Below, piece after piece: positions 22,494 to 34,242 of a stretch of 64,000 bases of DNA. How positions within the stretch are numbered: position 1 is the stretch's first letter; each line of letters begins with the position of its first letter. Both the position numbers and the translations under genes were made by a program. Source of the DNA: Chloranthus sessilifolius (Eukaryota; Streptophyta; Magnoliopsida; Chloranthales; Chloranthaceae); contig CM037585.1 of the NCBI GenBank assembly GCA_021018995.1, forward strand, positions 124,586,831 through 124,650,830. Direction: 5' to 3'. The notes beneath the pieces are model-generated. The model saw nothing but the letters and a program-made list of their open reading frames with translations, had not been told where the DNA came from and did no database searches.

Positions 22494-24354
22494 TCAGTCG
22501 TCACTTCACTCAATCCTAACAAGGAAACAACCTATTAGTAGGTAAATTTTTCATCTGAATTGACACTGTCATTTTTTGAAATGCAGCACACATTCAGTAA
22601 ATATTTAAGCAATAAAAGTTTGAAACGTAATACCTATCCAAAAAAAAAGTTTACAGCATAATAAATAATTATGAATGTTTATGCAAGATACAAAAAAAAG
22701 GTTGACATGCTTTCAGCTTGGGTACATGCCAATCTGATATGATGGTGTATGCATTGTGAGTTGTGTCAGAGCATGTCCTATAGAACATACTCTTGCATTA
22801 TATGCTTTGTTCATCCTGAATTTTTGTGCAGTGCATAATGACCTTTTTTCTTATACATGATTTATGTTGTATTTACACAACAATTCCCTTGAAAAGTCCA
22901 TTGATTGGATGGTTGGAAACATCATATGGGTATGATTTTGGGGCTATTTTCCATCCAAAGGGTGGCCAAAAGAGAAGATGGTCCATACCAATTGGCATAT
23001 GTCCCAAGAGGTGGTCAACCCCGCCAAAAGATAGCGTGTTGTCTAGATCATAATATTGAGTCCTTAATAAACTCAATATTCATGGGGTATCACTGGCATC
23101 ATAAGATTATCAGGCTTATTAAGGGCCTTTTACCACATCTATCCTGTCATAGTTGACTTCAACAGATGTCAGGACTCTGAAAATCTGTGGAAGTCACCTT
23201 CTTGACAGGATATGGCAGCTAAATGGTTATTCAAAAGCTTGATAACCATACAATGTCTAGTGAATCTGATACACATGATTCAAAAGCCACATGCATGATG
23301 CAATCTTTTTAAGGTGCAAATAAAAGGGTTTAGGTTCTAGAATTTTAGCTCCTTTATTTGGAATATATGCTTTTATCTACATATAATGAAATGTTTTTAT
23401 TTGTTTCTCTATTATGAAAACTTTAGATGTAGAATGCATTTTGAAATTTAAAATTGATGACTTTGCTTGCATCCTTGCGATCCTCAGCTCAATATGAACA
23501 AAACGAGTTTCGATTTCTAAAATATTCTTAAATTCTATAAAAAAAAATTTAGATTCTAGAATAAGAAGATCATGAACTTGTAAATATGATATGTATGCCT
23601 TCCTAACATAAATTCATAAATGTTTGAAAGCTTTGTAAAATTATAGTGATTAAATTTAAATATTAATATTTTGTACCAATTGTATTATTTCAGAATATTC
23701 TATACTATAATATAGAAATCTCTAATCCATTCAAAATCATCATAAAAATAAGGAATAAAAAAAATCAATTAAATTTAAAATAAACAGAGAAATAATTGGG
23801 TGTGTTGACTCCTGAAACACCACTCATAGCAGAGCCAAATTGTGGTGTTAAAATTATTAAAAGTTGCTGTTCAAATTTATGTTCAGGCTATTGTGTTTTG
23901 GACTTTAAAACCAAGCATAACTAAAAATATTTTCGATAGCCACCTTCCTGACCTAATCATATTTCACGACGGTAGAATCGTATTTTATTTTTATTAATTT
24001 TTTTACTCAACAAAATGATCAGAAATTTTGTAGAGAGAACTCAAACTAGATGGTAAACCACCATAAAAATCATATGATAAGTAACAGTCTTCCAAATAAG
24101 CATTCGACAGAGATAGGAAACTTGAATACTAAATTTTTATAGGTCAGTCCATGAATTTTAATTATTCTTATACTAATCCAAATACGCTCAAATTTTTAGG
24201 GAAGACACGTAAATGAATTTTCACGAAATTTGAATTTTTTTTCTAATGAGAATAAATATATCTGAAATAGAAGTTACAGAGATGGAAGAAATCGAAGTTG
24301 TTGAAAATAAACTTTTTCTATTAAATACCTTTCAAATAACCTCATACAAAAGCA
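22494..24354. other. AT-rich intergenic sequence
   Basis: Apart from the hairpin at 23138-23212, nothing recognisable is seen. 23400-24340 is highly AT-rich and low in complexity. Confidence 0.5.
23138..23212. repeat. 75-bp imperfect hairpin
   Basis: The segment begins tatcctgtca and ends tgacaggata. The arms pair for about 34 nt each with several mismatches (ttgacttcaacagat against atctgtggaagtcac). This may be a tiny MITE relic or a hairpin-forming transcript; no duplication at its flanks is obvious. Confidence 0.6.
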
Positions 24355-24463
24355 GGAAAGCTGAGTTCGAATCCCCTCCTCCCCTTGAGGCCATCCTAGG
24401 GATTTATATCATGTGCTGAATTTGGGGGGCGCATGGATACCCAGGTTATCAAAAAAAAAAAAA
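24355..24463 (+). mobile_element. Possible tRNA-derived SINE, 5' truncated
   Basis: gaGTTCGAATCCc at 24365-24377 matches the B box of the RNA polymerase III internal promoter. About 80 bp further on, the sequence ends in an uninterrupted poly(A) run. No convincing A box lies 30-50 bp upstream and no target duplication was found, so the copy would be truncated or diverged. Confidence 0.45.
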
Positions 24464-26800
24464 GTTTGATACATATACTTTGTAAAGCATTCTTGTTGTA
24501 GGGAAATGAGCTACACTTGCATTACCGATTCATTGATTAACTCATAAGTTTAACGCAACATTTAGCTGTCTATCAGAAAAGGAGAAGGTAGAGATTATAA
24601 CTGAAATGTGTGTCAAAATATATATATATATATATATTTTTTACAGTGTGTATCAAAAATTTGTGAATAGTAGCAAATGCTCTCCTACAAGTAATGAAAG
24701 GTCTTTCCCAAACTTCTCCAATTACTTCAACCAGCCACCAATGTTAGCTATTTATTTACTCTCCATGAGTCTTCATACTTTTTTCATTTTCGAAGGTACC
24801 TAATCTTAGTGATACCAAAATGAAATAAATGAGCTTCATGAGTCATAAATGATGTGTTAAGTGTTAACTAGATTCATGCTTGCCCTACCACAATGCTATT
24901 TTAAAAAGAAAAACTATAAACTCCAGATGTTAAACCCCAGGCAAATCCCAGACAACAGGCTTGGAGGGTGAAATTACCATTTTACCCATGAGCCAGTGTT
25001 TGGGGTTTAAGGTCTGAGATATGGCATTACTCTTTTAAAACTGAAATTCATTTTGTTTGTGCATCATGCATTAAACCTTTTGTATGTGAAAATAATAACC
25101 ATCATAAATTTTTATAAAACTTAGGTACTGATATGGTGCTACTCATCTACAATGTAGGCAGTCAAGATGAATGGTCCATATCAAATCATGAATTAAGAAG
25201 CTCAATCTTATTCCATTGATCAACTGGGGAGTCCCTTGAATTTGATCAAACTAATCTCAAACATGTACAAACCATTTATCTAGCATGGGAGTCCCTCAGA
25301 TGATAGGACTTATACATGTGCTCGAATGGCCTGTATTTGATCAATAACATGGTAGGGTGTATCTTTTCATTTTGATGACACTGAGTGCAATGTATCAGAC
25401 CCCTAGACACTGTCTTTCTTCTACAGTCCAAGTTTCATTTTCAATGGAGACTATAGGTGGTGGCCAATCATTAAGACGGGGGAGCATCAAACCATACGGT
25501 GATTCATTTTCGGAGACGAACTCGTAGAATCATTAAGAGTTAAACTCAACCATCCCAAAATGCCAAGTCTTTATTTTACAGAGTAACATGTCACGCAGGG
25601 TCATATCAAACAGAAATAGATGAAAATTACCTAAAAATTGTGAGTGGTGAATGGTAAATAATCTCTTGAGAGGAGGGTTTGGCGAATGCTATGAACCAGC
25701 GGAGAAAGCAGCCAGAAATCCTAGGGAAGAGTAGCAAAGAGAGGGGTTTTGCGTCTTGGATGAGAGACTTGATCTATGAGAGAGAATTAGAGAGGAGAGT
25801 TTGATTTTATGATGGGCAGTTTGATCATTTTTAAAAAGATTGTTGCTAGTGAGGAGGCCCGCTCACTACTTAACATAATTATTCTTAATTTTTTTGGGGA
25901 AGTTTACGAGGGTCCATTGACCCCACACACCTCCTTAGTGAACCTGCCGTTAGAATTAAGTCACCCGACGCTCTGGTTCAAGGATCAAATTTTCGGATTT
26001 CGTTTCGGTTTAAGGCTGGACCCAAACTGAAATTTCGGCCGATAACCTCACTCTAGTACATAAAAAATCTGAAATTTTCAAATCTTGATTTCGTTTCAGT
26101 ATGCACTGAAACCGATGCATTTCGGCCGAAATTTAGATCCATTCTCTGGTTGCTTACCATCAACTATTAGTGAAGTACAATTGGACTCTTCGTTTTAACA
26201 AGTCAGGTAATTGCAGACGACTTTTTCAGGGCGGGAAAGTTGTTAAACAAAACCACAACTCTTTGTGAGGCCCTTGCTGACGTCTCCAAAATCTGCACGG
26301 TGTATGCGTCTGTTCCGTCCCCGACGACCCTTGAAAATTTGGAGGACTGAGTGCCTTCCATGCCCAATTATACTCATAATCGCATCAGGTCTCCAGGGTG
26401 AACAACCTCTAGTCGATGGAACGATCTAGGCATCCAAGACCTTAAACATATTAAAATCTTTACTCACTTAGATACCGGATTCGATTTTCAATAAAAATAA
26501 AAAATACAGGGTATTCTTGTTTGTACTCATAACCGCATAGGTTATTCTTTTTTGTAACTTGGCACACTTAGTTTATCAAGTGGTCGCCCAACATGTAGAT
26601 GGGACTCAACCTAATGAGCTAATATAGGGTAACCTAATGAGCTAATAAGGGGTCATTTTTGGGATGCATGCAGTATGAAGTCGACATGTGTAGCATTTGA
26701 TGGCATGCCCGTGATCTAAAGATTTATACTATTGAAGATTGGGGAAAAAGAATATCTCAAATTAGTTTAGCCACTCATTCATAGGGCGTTGTGTGATGCG
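24464..26800. other. Intergenic sequence without bounded features
   Basis: Contains a run of degenerate 'aaatttcggccgaaattt' words at 25990-26130 and a GA-rich stretch at 25690-25810. No protein similarity is seen. Confidence 0.5.
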
Positions 26801-26810
26801 GTCAATACTT

Positions 26811-27554
26811 TGGGTACTAGGAGGAAGGCGTGTGGGCCTTAGACCTTGATTGGTTGGCTAGCATGAAGACGTTAGCCTTGGAGTTATGTGTGTAACGCTA
26901 GAGCATGGAGGCATGTAAGTCTTACGTTGTGTGCGTACTCTCTTATGTATGGCGAAGATGGCTAATCAAGCGAGGTAGTTTGCTAGTGTGGCGATTAGAC
27001 GCTTGTGGGCGTGGATAGTTGTCTTACATGTGTTGGTGTTGCATGATTCGTATGCCAGGGACATGGGTCGTCTGTCATGGACAGTATGTCAAACCAATAC
27101 GTTTGAGATATTCATACTATTTGACTAGAGGCAATATTTAAATGATATATATGGGAGGAGAGCCGTGTGTCACTCGGGTGAGGCTGTTATGTCGCTAGCT
27201 ATGTACTGCGGTGCACATAAGTTGGTTATGAGAGAGACTCGTGGGCTACATAGGACATTGTGGAGCACATTGGCATGAGTGTCAGATGCTTATGATGTGT
27301 GTTGGTTATAAGAGTTACATACAATGGTGGGTTTGGTTCAGTATGACAGCAATACATATTGAAATGAGACGACATGAGGAGCTATATATTACTGTTGTAT
27401 GCAAAGATTAGTGCATGACACATGATAAAGCTTGAGCAGGTCAAGTGAGACACAGAAGTGCGGGCATGATTGTCACAAGGGGTGTGATGCGTTAGTATGA
27501 TAGGTCTTAGTAGAGAAGGTAACTATACAGGGGAGTTATTGTCCTTTAGGCGGA
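26811..27554 (+). mobile_element. Possible LTR fragment upstream of a primer-binding site
   Basis: A G/T-rich segment unlike its surroundings ends directly before TGGTATCAGAGC (27555-27566). A 'tgtgatgcg' word occurs near both 26814 and 27485. Without a matching second LTR or clear TG..CA ends, this is only a suggestion that a decayed LTR element lies in + orientation. Confidence 0.3.
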
Positions 27555-27566
27555 TGGTATCAGAGC
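27555..27566 (+). promoter_or_regulatory. tRNA-Met-type primer-binding site
   Basis: TGGTATCAGAGC, complementary to the 3' end of plant initiator tRNA-Met and the standard primer site of plant LTR retrotransposons. The same 12-mer occurs on the minus strand at 53208-53219 in the complete copia element. Confidence 0.5.
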
Positions 27567-30003
27567 CGATGAAAAGTTAGGTTGACCTCGTTATTGTGGC
27601 ATCGAAGTGCCGTATAAGCATAACAAATGTGTGTTAGGTTGTACCCCTGTGATAGTTGACTGCTTTAAATTTCATAGTAGACATTATTTTTTCCCACTCT
27701 TCAACACTATATAAATGTTTAGATCATGGTGTACCATTAAAGGGTACGCATGTTAACTTCATACAACACATCCCAAAACGTGACCTATTCCAAATTATAC
27801 CAGCCCCAATTTAAAACTCGTATTTTGGAAGAAGTTTTTAACCGTTTGGCCAAATCTCTTCCTGCAACAAAAGGTAGAAATTGTTCAATGGCACAAATCT
27901 TTGCGTAGAATCAAATTGAAAATATATTCATGCCTGCCAAGTAGTGCAAAGTTGATGACAATGTTTGACCTGAATATAAAAAGGGTAAAAAGCTTTACAT
28001 CATACTCGTTAAGGTTAAACAAATAACTATTTATCACCTATTAAACATAGTGACATTTCACCGAATTTCGGCAAAATTTCCCGAAATTGGGTCAAACAAA
28101 AATTTCGGGAAATGTTTTGAAAATATTTTTTAAAAATGTTTAAGTTAAAGGGCATTTTCGTTCTATAAAGTGGGTAAAATGCATGTGCGTTTTTTTTTGT
28201 AAGTTAACGATCTAGACCCTCCCGGATAGGGCTCTCAATGCCCAAGGCTGGGCTCGAGTCAGGCCTTAATCTACTGGTCCGATAGTAATCTAGCTGGGCC
28301 GAGTCATTTATGAATCCGACCTACTTACCTTAGCCCATACCTGCCATAGCGAGCCAGGTTAGGCCGAGACCAATTTTATATAAAAAAAATATTTGATCGA
28401 TTCATGCCTAGATTAGATATGGCTTAAATGGGCTAATTTTTAATCGGGCTTTTAAAATTAGCCCATACCTTAACTGGCTTACTAATTGAGTTGGACTGGC
28501 CCATTTAACTATTTGGCTTTCCTACCTTAGCCCAGACCCGATCCATTGCAGGCTGGGTCGGGTAAGGATGGGCTCAAGTCTGGCCTATTGAGACCCTACT
28601 CTAAGGTAATAAGAGATAGGTGGATCCTCTCCAATAAATATGGGCAACGTTGGAACACTCTCGGGTGAAAAATTCAAGAATCTTTTATAGAAGGGTACCT
28701 GTGTTTGCGCCTAGGCATGCTTTGAAAGTGCCCACGTCCTAGACTCTTAGACCCTTTGAAAATCATTGATTGCTGCGGATAAAATAATGGAGATCATTTT
28801 TCAGCTTGATCTTTCACACAATATATTTTGAAAATACGTTATACTTATGATCTTTCACACAATATATTTTGAGAATATGTTATATTTATTAATCGATCAT
28901 TTTTCTATTTCATGATCACATATACTCAAAAATGGCCCTTCAATTATATGACACACATCATGCTCAAACATGAATTTAGAATCACTTTTTTGAAATCTGT
29001 AATACAGGGAATAAATATTAGCCATATGATAGGTACCCGTAAGGCTGAAGGACAATCTCCTTCGTTTGATCCAAAGCTATTAGTTATTAATGCAAGGGGT
29101 TTGGGAGGTGGGCCCTTTCACAATGGTATCGGGTGCCCATTATAGAATTGTCATCGGCAGGTGGTGCACGAGTGGTGCACCTAAAACAAGTACAAGTAAT
29201 AATGGGTATTTATTGTTTAGTTGTCTCCCTATGGAAAAGGCAACCTACTCCTCTAGCCGTAGGATCTCCTTAATAAAAACGAAACGGCAATGATATGAAA
29301 GGTGATAAGTAAATTCGTTGTCTTGAGATCTGTGATTTGGAGCGTGACTTCGAGAAGAGTCTATCTTCTCTAAAGTTATCTCAACCGTCCAAGTCTTTAC
29401 TAATCGGGTATTTGGTATAATGGTTCTTTACCAACTTTTAAACACGAATTATTGTTTGAGTGATCTTACACCTTTATAATAAGACTTTTTCTTCATCTCA
29501 CATCTTTGTGTGATTTATTATGTCATGTGACACACATCCGGGATCAATCAAATTTGTCTAAGTGGCAAGCGGCAAGCTATCACTGGAACATATCTTAGGT
29601 CTTTAGCTAAAAAAACATGCCTATAAGTAGATGTGGACCATCATATCGATAAACTTTAATATTAGCCTTTAAATATAAACAACAATTGATATTATAGTCC
29701 AATTGGATGCTTTAAATCTTTCTAAATTTCCTTTTTTAGGTCCGTTGCACTTCAAGCTGTGATCTATCACTTTGACGATACGGATCACTCACATTTTAAA
29801 TGGTGTAAGATCATTTAAACACAATTTGGCATTTAAATGATAGTATGGAGCAAGGATCAAAATATCGGATTCCATTTTGGTTTCGGCCCCAACAAAAACC
29901 AGAATTTTCACTAAAATTTCTGTCGTAATCTTGTGGGTCAGGCCAAAATTTTGGTGCCTCAATTATTATTATTATTAATTTTTTTAAACCTAAAATTATT
30001 GAC
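27567..30003. other. Dispersed-repeat mosaic, no genes
   Basis: 28050-28120 and 29850-29960 hold 'aaatttcgg' words. 28190-28600 holds a degenerate 'gcccagacccga / gggtcgggc' run. 28690-29110 is another piece of the dispersed inverted-repeat family. 29440-29830 is a copy of the block also present at 6120-6480 and 30900-31265. Confidence 0.55.
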
Positions 30004-31012
30004 CGATAGATTGCCACTTGGGCAATTTAAATTGATCATAGATGTGTGTCAAATGACATAATGATAAATCACACTTCAATGGTGTGAGATAAAAACTCTA
30101 ATTTTCACATAATTACTAATTCATGAGGAAAAACTGCATGGAGTTAACGATTTTGAGAGGGAACCTCTCTTCGCTCTCACCTATTTACTGAAAGGCCCCC
30201 CTTAATGAAAGCATGTTCAGCCTCCCCACCAGGCCAAACATCATTAAGTGAGCGCTTTCAGTAAATAGGTGGGCGCAAATTGAGGTTCTCTTTTGAGAAC
30301 CTAAATTAGTAAGGGCCTGACACTCCACATGGATCAAAATTTTTGCTGAATTGCATTGGTTTCGGACCCCACCGAAACGAAATCCCAAAATTTTCGATAA
30401 AAAATTGAGGCCTTCAAATTATTGGTCGATAACTTCAAATTATCACTACAAAAAATAAAACTATTAGCGACAACTAAAATTGTCGCTATTAAAAAAAAAC
30501 TGCCACTATTAGTCTCATCGCGATTGAAACAACAAGGTTTTTTGTTAATAGCGGCACTTTTGATTGTCACTAATAGTCTTATTTTTTGTAGTGATAATTT
30601 GAAGTTATCGGTCGATAATTTGAAGGCCTCGATCTTTGATCGAAAATTTCGAGATTTCATTTCGGTGGGGTCCGAAACCAATGCGATTCAGCATAAATTT
30701 TGATCCATGAGGAGTGTCTGGCCCTTACTAATGTAGGTTCTCAAAAGAGAACCTCAATTTGCGCTCACTTAATGATGTTTGGCCTGGTGGGGAGGCTCAA
30801 CATGCTTTCATTAAGGGGGGCCTTTCAGTAAATAGGTGGGAGCAAAGAGAGGTTCCCTCTCAAAATCGTTAACTTCATGGAGTTTTTCCTCATGAAACAG
30901 TAATTATGTGAAAATTAGAGTTTTTATATCAGACCATTGAAGTGTGATTTATCATTATGTCATTTGACACACATCGATAATCAATTTAAATTGCCCAAGT
31001 GGCAATCTATCA
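30004..31012. repeat. One-kilobase palindrome
   Basis: The left arm (30004-30443) and right arm (30594-31012) are reverse complements with scattered differences. Outer ends: gatagattgccacttgggca against tgcccaagtggcaatctatc. Middle: cacctatttactgaaaggcc, gcctccccaccaggccaaac and their complements. Inner: aacttcaaattat against ataatttgaagtt. Each arm contains a smaller inverted repeat (cacctatttactgaaag..ctttcagtaaataggtg). A 150-bp CACTA-type MITE occupies the exact centre. No protein is encoded; the open frames across it are mirror images of one another. Confidence 0.9.
30444..30593. mobile_element. CACTA-type MITE
   Basis: The left end CACTACAAAAAATAAAACTA and the reverse complement of the right end, CACTACAAAAAATAAGACTA, continue as TTAGCGACAA / TTAGTGACAA. 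CACTACAAAAAA is the standard end of plant CACTA (En/Spm) elements, and the gcgacaattttagttgtcgc-type subterminal words fit. The expected 3-bp target duplication is not seen (tat on the left, ata on the right); the flanks are instead reverse complements, because they belong to the surrounding palindrome. Confidence 0.85.
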
Positions 31013-32069
31013 GTGGATTATGTCTTGGCCCAATGATACATGTCGATAAGTGGATATGAGTCATCTGATTGATGAGTTTTAATAACAACTTTTAAAATAT
31101 TTAAAAACAACAGTTGATATTATAGTCCAGAGATCCAATGATTTAAATCTCTCTAAAACACTAATATTGGGCATGTTGCTTTTTAACCTATGATCTATCA
31201 CTTTGAGGGGTCAAATCACTCACATCTTAAATCATTGAAGGTGTAAGATCATTCAAAGTACAAAATAAAAGAGTCGGTTCCTTAATTAAATGGTAAGGAT
31301 TATGGAGTTAGATTTGATTTTTAGATGTGTATGATTGGTATGTGTGACCTTCTCTGTGGAGATAAGCTAGACCACATTCATAGATTCTACTTAGGTGGGT
31401 ATAGATGACCAAGCATCAAGGTTGGTGAGCGTGTAGTGCACCCAGTGTGAGAAAAGACACCAATTGTTTTAAAAAAAAAATGTATTTTGATTGAAACTTT
31501 TTCAGTCAACAATTAGGCCTTATTAGGCAAAACCCATGCGAGTTTTTTTTTTTTTTTTTTTTGGTTTTTTTAACTTCCCATGGGTTGGTTAAAAAAAAAA
31601 AAATCTTGGAAAGTATTTATTTTAAAGGTCCAAATGTTGTAAATTTCTTTTACCAATTAATTGCCTATTAACATTTCTGAAATTTGATTATCTTTAAAAT
31701 TCACAATAGATTGACCCACTGTTTAATTTTTATCATCTGATCGAAAGTTACAGACAAGGTCTACTATAAATTGTATGACCTTTCCTGACAACCAAAACCT
31801 ACCGTTAAACTTATCACAAACAATCGGTAAAACTTTTGCCGGCAGTGAGGCGTTGCGAATGATTTGCAGGCGGATTTAACCGTCGGGAAAATGTCAAATT
31901 TACAAGGTGAAAGATATAGAATTTTCGTGCCAACAATTTAAAATCACCACTAACAATGTTTAACCTTTTCATATTTACCGGCGATTTTTAACCACCAACA
32001 ATGTTTAACTTTTCTTAATAATTGCCAATAGATCAGAATTGCCAGTAAAGAGGCATTTAAAAAAAATAA

Positions 32070-32100
<31 letters not shown>

Positions 32101-32305
32101 CTTAAACCTGAAGCTTTCAAATTTTAATTTGACCAATTTAAACGTAATGTTTACAAGAGAACACTACAAATGAACTCAATTTTATCGGCAGCTAAAAACC
32201 ACTGGTAAAACATCCAAAATCGAGGTAAAGAGTTGCGACGGTCGTTCTCAGGCGCGAGTGTGATTTAATCAAAACTCTTAATGATATTTACTTTTATCAT
32301 CTACT
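31013..32305. other. Repeat-rich gap with CACTA-like subterminal words
   Basis: 31020-31265 is the dispersed block shared with 29440-29830. 31530-31605 holds T and A homopolymers. 31790-32260 repeats ttaccggcgatttttaacc, taaaacttttgccggcag and taaccgtcggg-like words, with cactacaaatg at 32164. These resemble the subterminal repeats and terminus of a CACTA element, but no second end is visible. Confidence 0.4.
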
Positions 32306-33090
32306 TTTATTGGTGTCGTTGTTTATGGGTAGCTCTGTTCGTGCCCATGTGTTCTCTGAAAGCGCTCAGGTCCTAGACCCCTTGAAAATTGTTGATTGCT
32401 TTGGATCAGATGAGGTTGATTGTTTTTCACCCCGATCGTCCACTGAATGGATCTTAAGATCATGTAACACCTATCAGACGGTAAGCTTACGATTCCATGT
32501 GTCCCAAGTCCCCAAAAATTGGCTTTAAAGTCACGTTTGAGCGTGATGTGTGCTATATGATTGAAGAGTCATTTTTTGGGTATCGCTGATACAGGAAATC
32601 AAAAGCTAACCATCATATCGATGCGAAGATTTATTATCCCAAGATTTATTTTGTGGAAGATCTTTGTTAAAAGAGATCTCCATCATCTAATCCGAAGAAA
32701 TCAACGTTTTTTAGGGGTCTAGGACGTAGGAGCTTTCAGAGAACTCGTGGGCATGAACAAAGAAGTATTGACATGTGTGCTACATCAAAGAAAAAATAGA
32801 GCATGTGATGATAAGCTCATGGTCTCAAGATCCATTATATGAAAAATTATGGTGAAAAAAAACTTTGATCGGTTGATCCAAAGCAATCAAACGGTTTTAG
32901 CATGAAATATCCGAGTTGAGAAGAACGAATTTTGGATTGCAACTTGCAAGGGTAATAAATAAAATTTCTCTTTAATTTTTTAAGCCATGTGGTGGGCGGA
33001 AAAGATTTTCATTTGTTTTAAAAAAAACTCTAAATTGTGGGTCTCACGGGATTGTCAAACAGTGAAAAGTTATTGGTTTTGTAAAAACGA
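32306..33090. repeat. Dispersed inverted-repeat family, copy B
   Basis: Collinear with 7961-8790, same orientation: tttattggtgt..gtttatgggta, ctctgaaagc, gaccccttgaa, gttgattgctttggat..gatgaggttgattg, through caagatccattatatgaaaa, gcaatcaaacggttttag and gggattg.caaacag. It lacks the ggcctt-type ends present around copy A. Confidence 0.8.
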
Positions 33091-33359
33091 CATGAATTTT
33101 TTCAGTAGAAAACTAATTTTTTTATGTTTACCCTTTTTTCTCGATTTTTTAATTGTTATATATTTTTATTAAAAAATTTAATTTTTCATTTAAAATTTCC
33201 CCAACATTTTACGAATTTTTTCAAACCAATTTATTTCTGAGCACACACTAGCTATAGCCAATAGGCTATAGGTGCACCCAATCATCAATTTGGAATATTT
33301 GATCCATTGATTAGTCATCCACCTCTGATATGTCACACGAATAATCACTGGAACGGATG

Positions 33360-33990
33360 GTCATAATGAAGGATTTAGAGATTGATATATATCGGCATAT
33401 GGGGCAAGTCCTAGGCCAACACGTGTCGGATATATCACATATATGTATCTGTATGGTTTGATATATCGGCCAATCTATATCGAGTTAGACCCCATCCGAT
33501 TCGGATATGAACCCCGATTTAACATGAGGTAATATATTAGACGATATCGGCCATACTAGGTCATATCAGTTTATATGTATCAAATATGACTCAAACAAAA
33601 TACCGAAAAGCCATTTTTACAAAAAAAATTATATTTTTATAATATTATATTATGTTCAAAATAAAACAAGGTGTTTGAATATCGGCTGAATTGACTGATA
33701 TGTATAAGATATATCGGATATGTATTTGGTTAATTTGGGACCCAGACGATATGCCTATATATATCCGACATTAAATCCTAGTGTATTAGCCAATCTGGCC
33801 GATATTTAACTACATTTTTTATTTTTAAAAGAATAAGAAATTGTTTTTTAGAAATAAAAAAATTATAAAGGACAATTTTGATATTTTGCTTGATATATAT
33901 CGGCCGATTTGATCTGATATTTGACCAATTTGATTCAATATTTGATCCTATACCAAATTTGGAGTGTATATCATATCGGATTAGGCTAAT
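33360..33990. repeat. Degenerate 'gatatatcggcc' repeat tract
   Basis: Many irregular copies of the words gatatatcgg, ccgatatat and tatatccgac on both strands (for example 33380, 33462, 33700 and 33895). A second short block of the same kind lies at 44540-44620. No fixed period and no coding content. Confidence 0.6.
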
Positions 33991-34237
33991 CCCTAAGGGT
34001 GCATTTGGTAAAGAGTACTTGAATTTGGAGATTTTAAATATTTGAATTTATAAATCTCTTGTTTGGATGTTTAAACAATGTATTTGAATTTTGCCAAAAG
34101 ATTTATAATCAATACAAGCAACTAAACAATCAACTATTTAAATTGAAACTCAATAATATTAAGGAGTAGCTCTATTAATGCCTAGCTGCCTATCGAATTA
34201 TTGAGGGCACCTACTTACCAAAATCATTAATTGATTC
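33991..34237. other. No bounded feature
   Basis: Contains a MITE-like start, gggtgcatttggtaaagagt, at 34007, without a matching end. Confidence 0.4.
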
Positions 34238-34242
34238 AAATC

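Noticed and set aside
30334-30703. Overlapping frames of 93 and 115 codons on both strands
   Set aside because: They are mirror readings of the palindrome and MITE.
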